Virus record (IMG/VR): IMGVR_UViG_3300028553_000120
Location: 1-30,047 of that record
Source of the DNA: a virus
Length of the DNA stretch: 30,047 nucleotides
Reading direction: 5' to 3' (one strand)
Below are positions 8,368 to 15,817 of this stretch, piece after piece; positions within the stretch are counted from its first letter, which is position 1; each line of letters begins with the position of its first letter. Under the pieces are notes generated by a model. It was not told where the DNA came from. It made no database searches and saw nothing but the letters and a program-made list of their open reading frames with translations. The position numbers were made by a program, and so were the translations under genes.

Positions 8368-9120
8368 TTATGCCTGTTTCGCCCACGTGCCGCGCTTGCG
8401 CGTCACAATCCAGCCGGTGCCGTCGCCGTAGCTCAGCAGCACATAGTCGCCGCGTTTGGCGGTCGCCTTGGTGTTAAGCAGGTCCTTGTCGTCAGCGCTC
8501 GACAGGTCCGGGCCTTTGATACCGTCATTCGCGTTCGGGCTGATGGTGATCAGCACCGTGCCGTCCGCGCCGCCGTTCACGAAAGCAAACATCATCCCCG
8601 CGACCGCCGGCAGCGTGATCACCCCGGCATCCGCCGTAATGACGAACAGCTTGGCGGTGTCCTCGGCATCTAACGTCTTGGCCGCGCTCACCGCCTCGGC
8701 GGTGAACCCCGCCCAGGGGTCCGGCCACGCCGTATCGTAGGCCACCACGCCGACCCCGCTCGACACAAAGCGCTCGACAAAGCCGATGAAGGTGCCGCCC
8801 ACCGGCGACAGCGAAAACGTTGCGTCGTCGCTGGCATAGACCGGCTGGCGCAAATCGGTCGCGACCAGGCCGGAGATTGTCAACTCGATCGCCCCGCGCA
8901 CCGTGACGCGCACCTGCTTATCGCCCGCGCTGCCGGTCGCGTTGTCGACCGTGCCTTGCGAAAAGCCGTGGAACCGGTCACCCGCGACCAGCGGGCGGGC
9001 ATAGCCGGACAGCGTGCCGACCGCGGCCCCCTGGTAGACGATATCGGTCGCCACGATGGGGAGATCGGTGTAGTCGCCGACCTTGGACTTGATTGGGCTT
9101 GCTTCTGCGAGGGTGGTCAT
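8368..9120 (-). CDS. Capsid decoration / head-fibre-like protein
   Basis: The 250-residue product has two parts. Residues about 1-125 form a small beta-barrel-like domain of the DUF2190 type: GYARPLVAGDRFHGFSQG, QVRVTVRGAIELTISGL and PVYASDDATFSLSPVG. Residues about 140-250 form a second beta domain (TLDAEDTAKLFVITADAG, then GDYVLLSYGDGTGWIV), as found in head-fibre or baseplate-like accessory proteins. It sits between the protease/scaffold and major head genes, the usual place for a decoration protein. Its N-terminal domain is clearly related to residues 1-130 of the 1094-residue protein at 1938-5222, so both may bind the capsid surface. The second domain is not recognised precisely. Confidence 0.78.
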   Translation of the reverse strand: MTTLAEASPIKSKVGDYTDLPIVATDIVYQGAAVGTLSGYARPLVAGDRFHGFSQGTVDNATGSAGDKQVRVTVRGAIELTISGLVATDLRQPVYASDDATFSLSPVGGTFIGFVERFVSSGVGVVAYDTAWPDPWAGFTAEAVSAAKTLDAEDTAKLFVITADAGVITLPAVAGMMFAFVNGGADGTVLITISPNANDGIKGPDLSSADDKDLLNTKATAKRGDYVLLSYGDGTGWIVTRKRGTWAKQA

Positions 9121-9123
9121 GGG

Positions 9124-9663
9124 TCAGCCCTCCGTGGTCAGACGGTTGGAGATCGTCACCCGCCCGGCATTGGCCGCGCGGGTGTACGCGAGATAGCTGT
9201 CCTTGCTGCTGAACTCCGCCTTGAGCGCCGGACTGCGGTCCCACTCCGCCGCGGCCTTCGCCTCCGGGTCGGCATGGTCCGCCGTTCCCGGCTCCTTGGG
9301 CGTGCGCTCGGCATAGTCGACCTGTACCGGCAGCCGCGCCAGCCACGCGCGCAGCGCCGCGGCCGGATCGCGCGGCGTGCGTGCGGTGTCGCCCGGATCG
9401 GCGAAATCGGCATGGGGCGCGGCATCGCCCGCCGCCAACCGCTCCAGCACGGCGGCCACCAGATCCCGGTCGGCGGGCAGCACCCGGCCGGCGGTCACCA
9501 GCGTCTCGGCAAAACTGATGCAGGCATCGCGCTCCAGCGCCGCGCGCTGGGCGGCAATCGACGCCTCGCGCTCGGCGAGGGCGGCGGCCTGCGCCTCCAG
9601 TTGGGTCTGGCGCGCAGCAATCGCTGCCTCGCGCTCCGCGAACTCGGCGGTCGGATCGGGCAT
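9124..9663 (-). CDS. Z: Nested scaffold gene (gpZ-like), in frame within I
   Basis: An internal ATG at 9663 begins MPDPTAEFAEREAAIAARQ and is preceded by GAGGACCCT, a good Shine-Dalgarno sequence at suitable spacing. Translation from it gives a 179-residue protein that is just the coiled-coil scaffold and C-terminus of the I gene. In Mu, the scaffold Z is made in this way from a start inside gene I. The ribosome site supports the same arrangement here, but expression cannot be seen from sequence alone. Confidence 0.6.
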   Translation of the reverse strand: MPDPTAEFAEREAAIAARQTQLEAQAAALAEREASIAAQRAALERDACISFAETLVTAGRVLPADRDLVAAVLERLAAGDAAPHADFADPGDTARTPRDPAAALRAWLARLPVQVDYAERTPKEPGTADHADPEAKAAAEWDRSPALKAEFSSKDSYLAYTRAANAGRVTISNRLTTEG

Positions 9664-10155
9664 AGGGTCCTCGGGATGATCAGCGGCCGGAGCGGCCGGA
9701 GCGGAAAAGTCGATAGTCAGGAACTCGGCCGGGTCGCTGGCGTCGGCGGCAAACTGCGCGACGGCCAAGCCCTTGACGGCAGGAATCGGCACCATCCCCA
9801 AATGCCGGAGATAGAGCGCGCCGGGCACGGGATTGGTCGGCGCGGTCGGGCGCCAGAACGATGCGGAGTGATAGCGGTAGCGGCCGGCTTGATGCGCGGC
9901 GGCAAACACGGGGTCAACGCGCTCGGCCTCGCCCAGCAGCAGCCCGGTGGCCGCGTCGTAGCGCAGCCCGCCGATCCAGCCCAGCGCTTCGGCATCCGCA
10001 GTCGGATGGCCGCGCACAATCGGCGCTGCCGACACCGCCGGGTCATAGGCTGCCGCGGCGGCGCTCAGATCGGCATCGGTGTAGTCGGTCGCACTGCCAT
10101 CCATCGCGGTCTGTCGACCACGACGGAAAATCTCGATAGGGGGGGTTGCGCTCAT
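9124..10155 (-). CDS. I: Mu-like prohead protease with C-terminal scaffold (gpI)
   Basis: The 343-residue protein starts MSATPPIEIFRRGRQTAMDG. Its N-terminal part (about 1-150) resembles the Mu gpI protease: PIVRGHPTADAEALGWIGGL supplies a likely catalytic His, and YRYHSASFWRP a likely Ser. The part after about 165 is a long Ala/Glu/Arg coiled coil (EAAIAARQTQLEAQAAALAE), the scaffold. The protease matures the head, and the scaffold guides assembly. I chose ATG 10155 because the promoter-like module upstream has the same spacing as that of the amidase gene. It heads the second late unit and has no Shine-Dalgarno sequence, so the message may be nearly leaderless. Confidence 0.88.
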   Translation of the reverse strand: MSATPPIEIFRRGRQTAMDGSATDYTDADLSAAAAAYDPAVSAAPIVRGHPTADAEALGWIGGLRYDAATGLLLGEAERVDPVFAAAHQAGRYRYHSASFWRPTAPTNPVPGALYLRHLGMVPIPAVKGLAVAQFAADASDPAEFLTIDFSAPAAPAADHPEDPMPDPTAEFAEREAAIAARQTQLEAQAAALAEREASIAAQRAALERDACISFAETLVTAGRVLPADRDLVAAVLERLAAGDAAPHADFADPGDTARTPRDPAAALRAWLARLPVQVDYAERTPKEPGTADHADPEAKAAAEWDRSPALKAEFSSKDSYLAYTRAANAGRVTISNRLTTEG

Positions 10156-10211
10156 GGCTTGGCAGTGTGCCAAGCGGCGCGGCGCGGGGCGCGGTGCAGG
10201 GCTGCACCGCG
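10156..10211 (-). promoter_or_regulatory. Candidate late promoter PI with activator palindrome
   Basis: A perfect inverted repeat, arms CGCGGTGCAG and CTGCACCGCG around GG, spans 10190-10211. On the minus strand it is followed 20 bases later by CACACT (10169-10164), which has the A and T most conserved in a -10 box, itself inside a 7-bp inverted repeat (CTTGGCA/TGCCAAG). A start 7 bases beyond the box would fall about 2 bases before ATG 10155, placing the palindrome centre near -43, the class II activator position. In Mu, promoter PI in front of gene I is switched on by activator C. The same module precedes the amidase gene. Confidence 0.65.
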
Positions 10212-10341
10212 GGCGGATCAGGGGTGCAGACGCTCAGGATACGCCCCCGCGCCCGGAGGCGCTAGGAGGCGATTACAGCCATCGGCGCGCGCGGCGCTCC
10301 CAACGTACCGGCAAAACCTGTCGCACGGTCCCAGGTAGTTG

Positions 10342-10367
10342 CGCAACCGTTGCGCAACACGGTTGCG
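10342..10367 (-). terminator. Hairpin at the end of the first late unit
   Basis: Ten bases after the stop of the G gene, the minus strand can form an 8-bp stem (CGCAACCG with CGGTTGCG) around a 10-base loop. Two adjacent copies of the palindrome GTTGCGCAAC (10338-10347 and 10349-10358) overlap it. No T-run follows, so a factor-independent terminator is not certain. Its place between the G gene and the second late promoter fits partial termination or RNA processing. The rest of 10212-10376 holds no gene that I can support. Confidence 0.45.
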
Positions 10368-10376
10368 GGATGGGGG

Positions 10377-10847
10377 TCAGCGCAGATAGTGCCGCACCAG
10401 GTCCAGGATGTCCTCCTCGGCCCCTGGGGCCAGCTCGCCGGTACCGGACACCGGCAGCACGCGCCGCGGCGGCAGATTGCGCTCCGGGTCGCCCAGAGTC
10501 ACCGCCGCGCCGTAGACCCGACCGATCGACACCGCCGCCGAATGCGCGTCGCCTTGATGCGCGAGGCTCGCGGCCAGCAGACCATCGCGCTGGAGAATAG
10601 GATGGGCATCGCCGCCGCGGCCGCCGTCCTCGCGGGGGCGCTCCACATAGGCGTCCGACAAGTCCGGCCAGCGGTCGCCCCAGGGATCGGTCTCGGCCTG
10701 GATCGCATCCTCGGCCAGGTGGCCGAGGCTACGGGCAATGTCTTCCATGACGGGGGTCATGTCTTCGACGCGGTTGAGCAGGCGCTCCAGGGCCTGGCGG
10801 ACCTCGCGGTTGTCAATCTTGACTTCGAAAGGGGGGTAGGTGGGCAT
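10377..10847 (-). CDS. G: Mu gpG-like virion morphogenesis protein
   Basis: The 156-residue product matches the phage virion morphogenesis (Mu gpG / tail completion S) family. An N-terminal amphipathic region (VEDMTPVMEDIARSLGHLAE) is followed by the typical W(G)DRWPDLSDAYVERP segment, then HPILQRDGLLAASLAHQGDA and a closing PPRRVLPVSG. It joins tail to head late in assembly. It follows the F-like gene, as in Mu. No Shine-Dalgarno sequence stands before ATG 10847; a short upstream open frame ends 3 bases earlier and may couple its translation. Confidence 0.88.
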   Translation of the reverse strand: MPTYPPFEVKIDNREVRQALERLLNRVEDMTPVMEDIARSLGHLAEDAIQAETDPWGDRWPDLSDAYVERPREDGGRGGDAHPILQRDGLLAASLAHQGDAHSAAVSIGRVYGAAVTLGDPERNLPPRRVLPVSGTGELAPGAEEDILDLVRHYLR

Positions 10848-10850
10848 GGC

Positions 10851-10886
10851 TCAATAGTCCACAGTGATCTCGACTTGAACCTGCAT
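10851..10886 (-). CDS. Possible 11-codon leader frame before G
   Basis: ATG 10886 opens a frame for MQVQVEITVDY that ends 3 bases before the G start. It is preceded by GGAG at 9-base spacing, whereas G itself has no such site. Ribosomes ending here could restart on G. The frame is so short that chance is a real alternative; only its ribosome site and placement argue for it. Confidence 0.35.
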   Translation of the reverse strand: MQVQVEITVDY

Positions 10887-10928
10887 GGTCGTTAGCTCCG
10901 GAACAAAACAGGCACACCCGCCAGCCGC

Positions 10929-11141
10929 TTAAGGGCGGAACTGCGGCCCTCGCCGGGCTGACACTGGGCATCCAGCCAGGCGAGTTTGTTCGTATTGCTC
11001 CGGCGGCAACGGCGTCAGGGGGCGCGACCGCTGGCGGCCACCGCGCAGACACTTGGCATCGCCATAGAAGGCCCCGCGGGCGCAGGTCGGGATTTGATCT
11101 AACCGGATGGATCGCGCGGCCCGACCGCCCTCACCGACCAC
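10929..11141 (-). CDS. Possible small Cys-containing protein
   Basis: A frame from GTG 11141, overlapping the end of the F-like gene by 11 bases, encodes 70 residues. Its middle, PTCARGAFYGDAKCLRGG, and later LAGCP resemble small phage proteins of the form C...F....CL...G...P......L...C. The frame fills what would otherwise be a 280-base gap in a tightly packed operon. It lacks an ATG unless translation starts at 11165 inside the F-like gene, and lacks a clear ribosome site. Function is unknown. Confidence 0.4.
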   Translation of the reverse strand: MVGEGGRAARSIRLDQIPTCARGAFYGDAKCLRGGRQRSRPLTPLPPEQYEQTRLAGCPVSARRGPQFRP

Positions 11142-12036
11142 TCGACCCCGCGCCGCGCGATCCATTGATCACCGCCTCGCGAACCCCATCCCCCAACTCC
11201 CGCGCCTTAGTCATCACCTGATCGACCAGCGCCCGCTCCGCCCCATCCGACCCCGGCAGATGATCCCACCCCACATCCGCCCACAGCACCGACCGTCCGG
11301 TCGGGCTCAGCGGATCGGCGATACTCACCCCGCGCTGCATCCGCGGCGCCGGGCTCTCGCCGGTGAGCGGATCGGCCGGCGCCGGGGCGGGCCGCTCCAG
11401 GATGCGCACCCCTTCGGCGGGCGCGAGGTTGCGCCGCGCCAACTCCCGATCGCTCAGGTAGCGCGCGCGGCAGCGGCAATTGTACCCATTGGTCGGGGCG
11501 ATCACCGCCCACTCGGGTGAGTCCAGGCGAAACACCTTGCCGTGCAACGCCGCATGGGCCGGCCGCGTGCGGCTGTCGCGCACCGCCAGATACTGCGCCC
11601 AGGGCGCGCGGTCGATCTGGCTCAGCGCTTGGGTGTGGCGCCCGGCCATGTAGGCGGTCTGGAGATTGGTCCGGTAGATGGTCTGCAGCCGGCGCAGGCT
11701 GCCCTGCTGGATGATGCGCGCCTCCAGCGTATCCGGGTCGACGCGGACCTCCGGCCCCCACCAGCCTTTGCGGCGCAGCACGTCGACCAGCTGCTGCCTG
11801 AACCAGGCTTCGGTCTGGCCCTCATCCATCGCCGCCTGCACCGCATCGCGGATATCGGTGAGCACGTCGAGCTTAGCGAGATTCGCCACGGTGAACACTT
11901 GGCTGTGCTCCGAGCCGTCCAACTCCCAGTACGGCCCGGTGAGTTGCAGTCCTTTCGCAAGCAGATACGCCCTTGCGCGCTCCGGCGTCATCCGAAAGAG
12001 GGCGGTCAGGTCAGGGAGCACGGCGGATGTCCTCAT
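11131..12036 (-). CDS. F: Mu gp30/F-like head morphogenesis protein (SPP1 gp7 family)
   Basis: The 301-residue protein from ATG 12036 has the minor head protein signature. This includes helices with RLQTIYRTNLQTAYMAGRHT, the segment YLAVRDSRTRPAHAALHGKV, and the diagnostic NGYNCRCRARYLSDRELAR near residues 195-215. Members sit at the portal vertex and help start head assembly and DNA packaging. It follows the portal gene as in Mu, but a small Cys-rich gene lies between them and overlaps its start by 26 bases. The longer upstream frame (to 12159) is less likely because it crosses that gene. The C-terminal region is rich in Pro and Arg. Confidence 0.9.
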   Translation of the reverse strand: MRTSAVLPDLTALFRMTPERARAYLLAKGLQLTGPYWELDGSEHSQVFTVANLAKLDVLTDIRDAVQAAMDEGQTEAWFRQQLVDVLRRKGWWGPEVRVDPDTLEARIIQQGSLRRLQTIYRTNLQTAYMAGRHTQALSQIDRAPWAQYLAVRDSRTRPAHAALHGKVFRLDSPEWAVIAPTNGYNCRCRARYLSDRELARRNLAPAEGVRILERPAPAPADPLTGESPAPRMQRGVSIADPLSPTGRSVLWADVGWDHLPGSDGAERALVDQVMTKARELGDGVREAVINGSRGAGSSGR

Positions 12037-12223
12037 AGAGCAGCATTTCCGGGCCGCAGATCGGCACCTCGCGGTCCGGCACGTGCCAGGCGCGGGCGTC
12101 AGCGATGGTCGGCTGATGCAACCGCGGATGCATACAGTGGATGTGATCGAACCGCGCATGATCCACAGTTTTCAAGGTACACCACCGGCACGTGGCCAGG
12201 GGCTCAGTCGGCCGCGGGGGCAT
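12011..12223 (-). CDS. Small Cys-rich, zinc-ribbon-like protein
   Basis: A frame from ATG 12223, overlapping the portal end by 20 bases and the F-like start by 26, encodes 70 residues. Cysteines at 12, 15, 30 and 56 (CRWC, HCMHP, ICGPE) with nearby His suggest a metal-binding fold. The ending AWHVPDREVPICGPEMLLYE resembles small phage proteins of the C..C...C.HP...AR...CG type. It is not present between portal and F genes of Mu itself. The length, overlaps on both sides and ordered Cys spacing support a real gene. The partner or role is unknown. Confidence 0.6.
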   Translation of the reverse strand: MPPRPTEPLATCRWCTLKTVDHARFDHIHCMHPRLHQPTIADARAWHVPDREVPICGPEMLLYEDIRRAP

Positions 12224-13868
12224 CGGCGGTCTCGTCGTCGACTTCCAGCCGCCCCAGGGCGTCGGCCGCCGCCACCCCGCGCTCCAGGAGGTCGGTGAGC
12301 GCAGCATCGTCCAGCGCCCCATACCACTCGTCGAGCCGGGCGAGGATTTGCTCCGGGGTCAGTCCGTCCGCCAGGGCGGTCAGGATGGGGGCCAGCAGTT
12401 CCTCCGCCGCCGCCTGATAGGCTTCAGGGTCCGGCTCGGCGGCGGTGATCTGGTCTTGCGGGTCGGGCACCGCCGGCTCGGCATGGTCGGCGCTGGGCGT
12501 CAGTGCGTTGCGCAAGGCCGCACGCACGCGCTCGGTGGGCGCAGGGGCGCCGGGGGCCGCGGGCGGCGCGGGGTCCGGATCGGTGGTGGGCTCCAACTCC
12601 ACATCATAGGTGTCGGTGAGATAGGCCACGGTCAGGCGCTGGCCGCAGCCGGCGGCCAGGTCCATGATGATCCGATCCCGCTCGGCCAGGGGCTTCAGGT
12701 CCGGCTCGCTGGCGATGCGGCGCCAGACTTGCGGCGCGGGCACGGTGTCGCCGAAATTCCAGGCCGTCAACCATCGCGCCGGCCCGACGTTGAAGCTGCC
12801 GCAGATCAGGTCCGCATCGGCCTTGATGATGTTGTCGGCGACCGCGTTGGCGCGGTCCTCGCCACCGAGCCGACCGGGGGTGGCGTCGGCAGCAGCGGAG
12901 TGCCCGACCAGCACCTTGGAGATGGCTGCGTCCATGACTTGGTGCAGCGCGGCATAGTCGGCGGTGCCGGAGCGCGCGGCCTCCAGCAGCCGCACCACCA
13001 TGCCCTGGGGGATGATGATGCCGGAGTCGGAGCGCACGGCGCGCACCGCGGCCAAGAGCTTGTTTTGCTGGGCAGGCGTCGCGTTGGTGGGGAACTCGCC
13101 GATGGTGGTCGGCAGGCCCAGCTTGTCCAGGAAGGTCAGCCAGACCTTGAGATCGGCGCGCTTGAAGTAGACCGGCCAATACAGCCAGTGCGCGAGCCCC
13201 AGGCCGTAAGGGTCATCGGTGCAATCGTTGTGGTTGGTGAAGCTCCAGAACTTCTGGCGCGGCAGCGCCTCGCCCAGCGGGTTGGCGCTGGTGATCAGCC
13301 GAATCGCCCCGTCCGGCGCAAAGCCGAACCGCCGCGACTTGCGCACCGCGACCCGATCGAGCACCACCTCGCGGCCGTCGCGCTGCCACAGGCACTCACC
13401 GACGCCAAAGCCGGGGAAGATGCCGTGCAGCATCACCTCGCTGACGGCATCCCAGCCGGGCATCGGCTGCGCCTGCTCGCCCGCGTCGGTGTCGGACTCG
13501 CCGCCCAGGTCTTCCAGCATCGCTTGCAGCGACTCGGCCGCCTGCTTGGCCTTGGCCTTGCTGTACTGACCGCGGCGCTTGCCGGGCAGCACTTCCCACT
13601 CTTTGCTTACCAACGCCTTCTTGCGCTGCATCAGCCCGGTCTGCACCTGGGGATCGGTCTGCAATTGCTCATAGATCTGGTAGTCGCCGCCCGCGCGCCC
13701 CAGCAGCAGGTAGTCGCTCGGTCCCAGCAGGTCCAGCGTGTCGACATAGCCGCGGGTGATGTCGCGCCCGTCCTTGGTGGTAGCGACCTCGCCCAGCGGG
13801 GGCGCGGCGGCATGGTCGGCGACCAGGCCGGGCAGCAGGCGGGCGGCGAGTCGGGTCAGCACAGTCAT
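12204..13868 (-). CDS. Mu gp29-like portal protein (DUF935)
   Basis: The 554-residue protein fits the DUF935 portal family of Mu gp29. The N-terminal region has YVDTLDLLGPSDYLLLGRAG and DPQVQTGLMQRKKALVSKEW. The central core has GWDAVSEVMLHGIFPGFGVG and PYGLGLAHWLYWPVYFKRAD, then LPTTIGEFPTNATPAQQNKL. An acidic, Pro- and Ala-rich C-terminal arm follows (about 430-554). Twelve copies should form the ring through which DNA enters the head. It starts 3 bases after a small gene, not directly after terminase as in Mu. Its end overlaps the Cys-rich gene. Confidence 0.92.
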   Translation of the reverse strand: MTVLTRLAARLLPGLVADHAAAPPLGEVATTKDGRDITRGYVDTLDLLGPSDYLLLGRAGGDYQIYEQLQTDPQVQTGLMQRKKALVSKEWEVLPGKRRGQYSKAKAKQAAESLQAMLEDLGGESDTDAGEQAQPMPGWDAVSEVMLHGIFPGFGVGECLWQRDGREVVLDRVAVRKSRRFGFAPDGAIRLITSANPLGEALPRQKFWSFTNHNDCTDDPYGLGLAHWLYWPVYFKRADLKVWLTFLDKLGLPTTIGEFPTNATPAQQNKLLAAVRAVRSDSGIIIPQGMVVRLLEAARSGTADYAALHQVMDAAISKVLVGHSAAADATPGRLGGEDRANAVADNIIKADADLICGSFNVGPARWLTAWNFGDTVPAPQVWRRIASEPDLKPLAERDRIIMDLAAGCGQRLTVAYLTDTYDVELEPTTDPDPAPPAAPGAPAPTERVRAALRNALTPSADHAEPAVPDPQDQITAAEPDPEAYQAAAEELLAPILTALADGLTPEQILARLDEWYGALDDAALTDLLERGVAAADALGRLEVDDETADAPAAD

Positions 13869-13871
13869 GGG

Positions 13872-14072
13872 TCAGCTCGCGAGGGGGATCGATTCAAGGG
13901 TGCCGCCTTGGCGCAGGGTCGCCAGCAGCATGGCGGCGGCGGTGCATTCGGCGATGCTCAGGCTGGGGTCGCTGTGCAGGTAGCGCTCCAGGAGGTCGGC
14001 GATATCGAGCGACGCGGTGATCAGCGTCTCGCCGGGCGCCGCGGTGTCGATGTCGATGCGGATGGTGGTCAT
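13872..14072 (-). CDS. Small unknown protein between terminase and portal
   Basis: A 66-residue acidic protein (MTTIRIDIDTAAPGETLITA, then a helical ALLERYLHSD-like region) starts at ATG 14072 in an ATGA overlap with the terminase stop and ends 3 bases before the portal start. I recognise no family. The N-terminal beta stretch followed by helices suggests a compact domain. In Mu the terminase and portal genes are adjacent, so this is an added gene; a small terminase- or portal-associated factor is possible but unproven. Confidence 0.65.
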   Translation of the reverse strand: MTTIRIDIDTAAPGETLITASLDIADLLERYLHSDPSLSIAECTAAAMLLATLRQGGTLESIPLAS

Positions 14073-15817
14073 GCCCAGCCCTGGAAATCCAGGCCAGTGC
14101 CGACGCTGCCCCAGCCGACCGGGGCGGTCTCGGTCACCTGGCCGGCGGTGCGGGCGGCCGGGAGCTGGTAGCCCTCGGCGGCCACCTGGTCGCGCGGGCC
14201 GGCGCTCTGGAAGTCGACCGGGCCGCCGGCGGGATGCCGCGCGGCGAACGCCATCAGGCACCCGGCGATGGCGCCGTCGCCGTGGCGGATCAGGTCCGGG
14301 TCTTTGAGATCGGCGCGCTCCAGCTTGGGAATCATGGCAATGCCGTCGACATACTCGATGGCGCGCAGGTCGTCCTCGAGGGACGCATCGCGCGGCAAGG
14401 AAATAAAACCGTCCTCGAACAGCGAGATAAACGGCCCCATGTGCGCCCCGTACCAAGCACGCGACAGCACGATCTCATGCACCGGGCCGCCGATGTAGGT
14501 GCCGGGGTGCTCGGGATGCTCTTGCGCGCGGCCGTAGCGGTCGCCGGTGTATTCCATCAGCGTCTGACCGGGGCCGGTGGCATCCCCGGCGAAGGTCCAG
14601 CCGGTGAGGGTGTCGAGCAGCCACCACAGGATTTGTTGCTGTTGACGGGTCGGCGCGTTCGCCAACTCCAACACGAAGGGGGCAGCGCGGCCCAACTCCT
14701 GCGTGATGCGCGCCGGGATGATGACCGACATGTGCCGGTGCCGGGCGAAGTCCATCCCGATCGCCCAGCGGCAGCCAAGCGGCGCGGCGGCAATGGCGTC
14801 GCGCACCACGGGCGCCAGGTGGGTGCCGATCCAGGTCTGGCACCAAAGCTCGCGCGCGCGCTCCGACTGGCGCGGGAAATCGTCGTCGCAGACCAGGCGG
14901 ACCACCGGCAACACGGCAGGCATGGCGCGCTCGATCCACACGGACGGGATCGCAGTGCCGGCGCCGTCGCGGGGGATGGCGTCCAGTTCCTCGCGCATCG
15001 CGGCGGCGCGCGGGCCGTAGGCGGCGCGGATCGCGGTGTACCAGGTGCGCTTACCCTCCGCGGTCGGGGCCTTGCCTTGCATCGCGCAGACGCGCTCATA
15101 CAGGCCGTTTTCGACCGCGGTGTCGAAGGTAATGCGGATGGCGCCGGCCTTGGCGCCGTAGCGGCCGGCGCGCACGTCGGTCAGTAGTTCATTGAAGGGG
15201 TTATTTTTCCCCCGGTGCGTAGACCACACGCGAATTTTTCCGCCCCAGATCAGCAGCGCGGTCGCGCTCTCCAGTACGGCCCTCACGTTCTTGTGCAGCG
15301 CGGCCTCGTCGATGCCGACCACGCCTTGCAGGCCGTGGATGTTTTCCGGCCGGCTGGACAGCGCCGTGATGCGGTAGCCGCTGGCGAAGCGCACGCGGTA
15401 CGACTGGATGTCGCGGCTGCCGCCCTCGGCGGTCTGATCCACGAAGATGTGCGACTCGATCAGCGTCGCCTGGCCGGCGGCCACCAGGCGGGCGAACCGC
15501 GCGACATAGCCGATGTATTCCAGGCCCTTCTCGCGGGTGTCCGCCATGTACCAGACGTTGGAGCCGCCGGCGGCTTTGTCGCTCGCGGCCGTGATGGTAT
15601 CGGCCAGCGCCTGGGCGAAGGTGATCCCGGTGCGGCGGCCCTTTTCGCAGACCGCAATGTCCAACCCCTGCTGCATCCGAATCCAATCGGACTGGTGCTG
15701 CATCAGCACGCCCTCGCGGCGCGGGTCGAAGTCGGCCGGGATCTGGCGCACCGCGTCGGGCAGCTCGTCCCAGTCGACGATGCGCTGGGTATCCGGGAGC
15801 GGGGCGGGGACGGCCAT
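14069..15817 (-). CDS. Mu gp28-like terminase large subunit
   Basis: The 582-residue protein has both parts of a large terminase. The ATPase part includes a Walker-A-like loop CEKGRRTGIT (58-67), with R in the glycine-rich loop as in many terminases, and Walker B VVGIDEAA (166-173), followed by IRVWSTHRGKNNPFNE. The nuclease part has WAIGMDFARHRHMSVII with a likely metal-binding Asp near 356, and FAGDATGPGQTLMEYTG. It cuts and packages DNA, working with the DUF3486 protein and portal. ATG 15817 overlaps the DUF3486 stop by ATGA; GTG 15820 is an alternative one codon earlier. Confidence 0.93.
   Translation of the reverse strand: MAVPAPLPDTQRIVDWDELPDAVRQIPADFDPRREGVLMQHQSDWIRMQQGLDIAVCEKGRRTGITFAQALADTITAASDKAAGGSNVWYMADTREKGLEYIGYVARFARLVAAGQATLIESHIFVDQTAEGGSRDIQSYRVRFASGYRITALSSRPENIHGLQGVVGIDEAALHKNVRAVLESATALLIWGGKIRVWSTHRGKNNPFNELLTDVRAGRYGAKAGAIRITFDTAVENGLYERVCAMQGKAPTAEGKRTWYTAIRAAYGPRAAAMREELDAIPRDGAGTAIPSVWIERAMPAVLPVVRLVCDDDFPRQSERARELWCQTWIGTHLAPVVRDAIAAAPLGCRWAIGMDFARHRHMSVIIPARITQELGRAAPFVLELANAPTRQQQQILWWLLDTLTGWTFAGDATGPGQTLMEYTGDRYGRAQEHPEHPGTYIGGPVHEIVLSRAWYGAHMGPFISLFEDGFISLPRDASLEDDLRAIEYVDGIAMIPKLERADLKDPDLIRHGDGAIAGCLMAFAARHPAGGPVDFQSAGPRDQVAAEGYQLPAARTAGQVTETAPVGWGSVGTGLDFQGWA

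Noticed and set aside
12192-14171. 659-codon plus-strand frame
   Set aside because: It is antisense to the portal gene, with no domain that I recognise.
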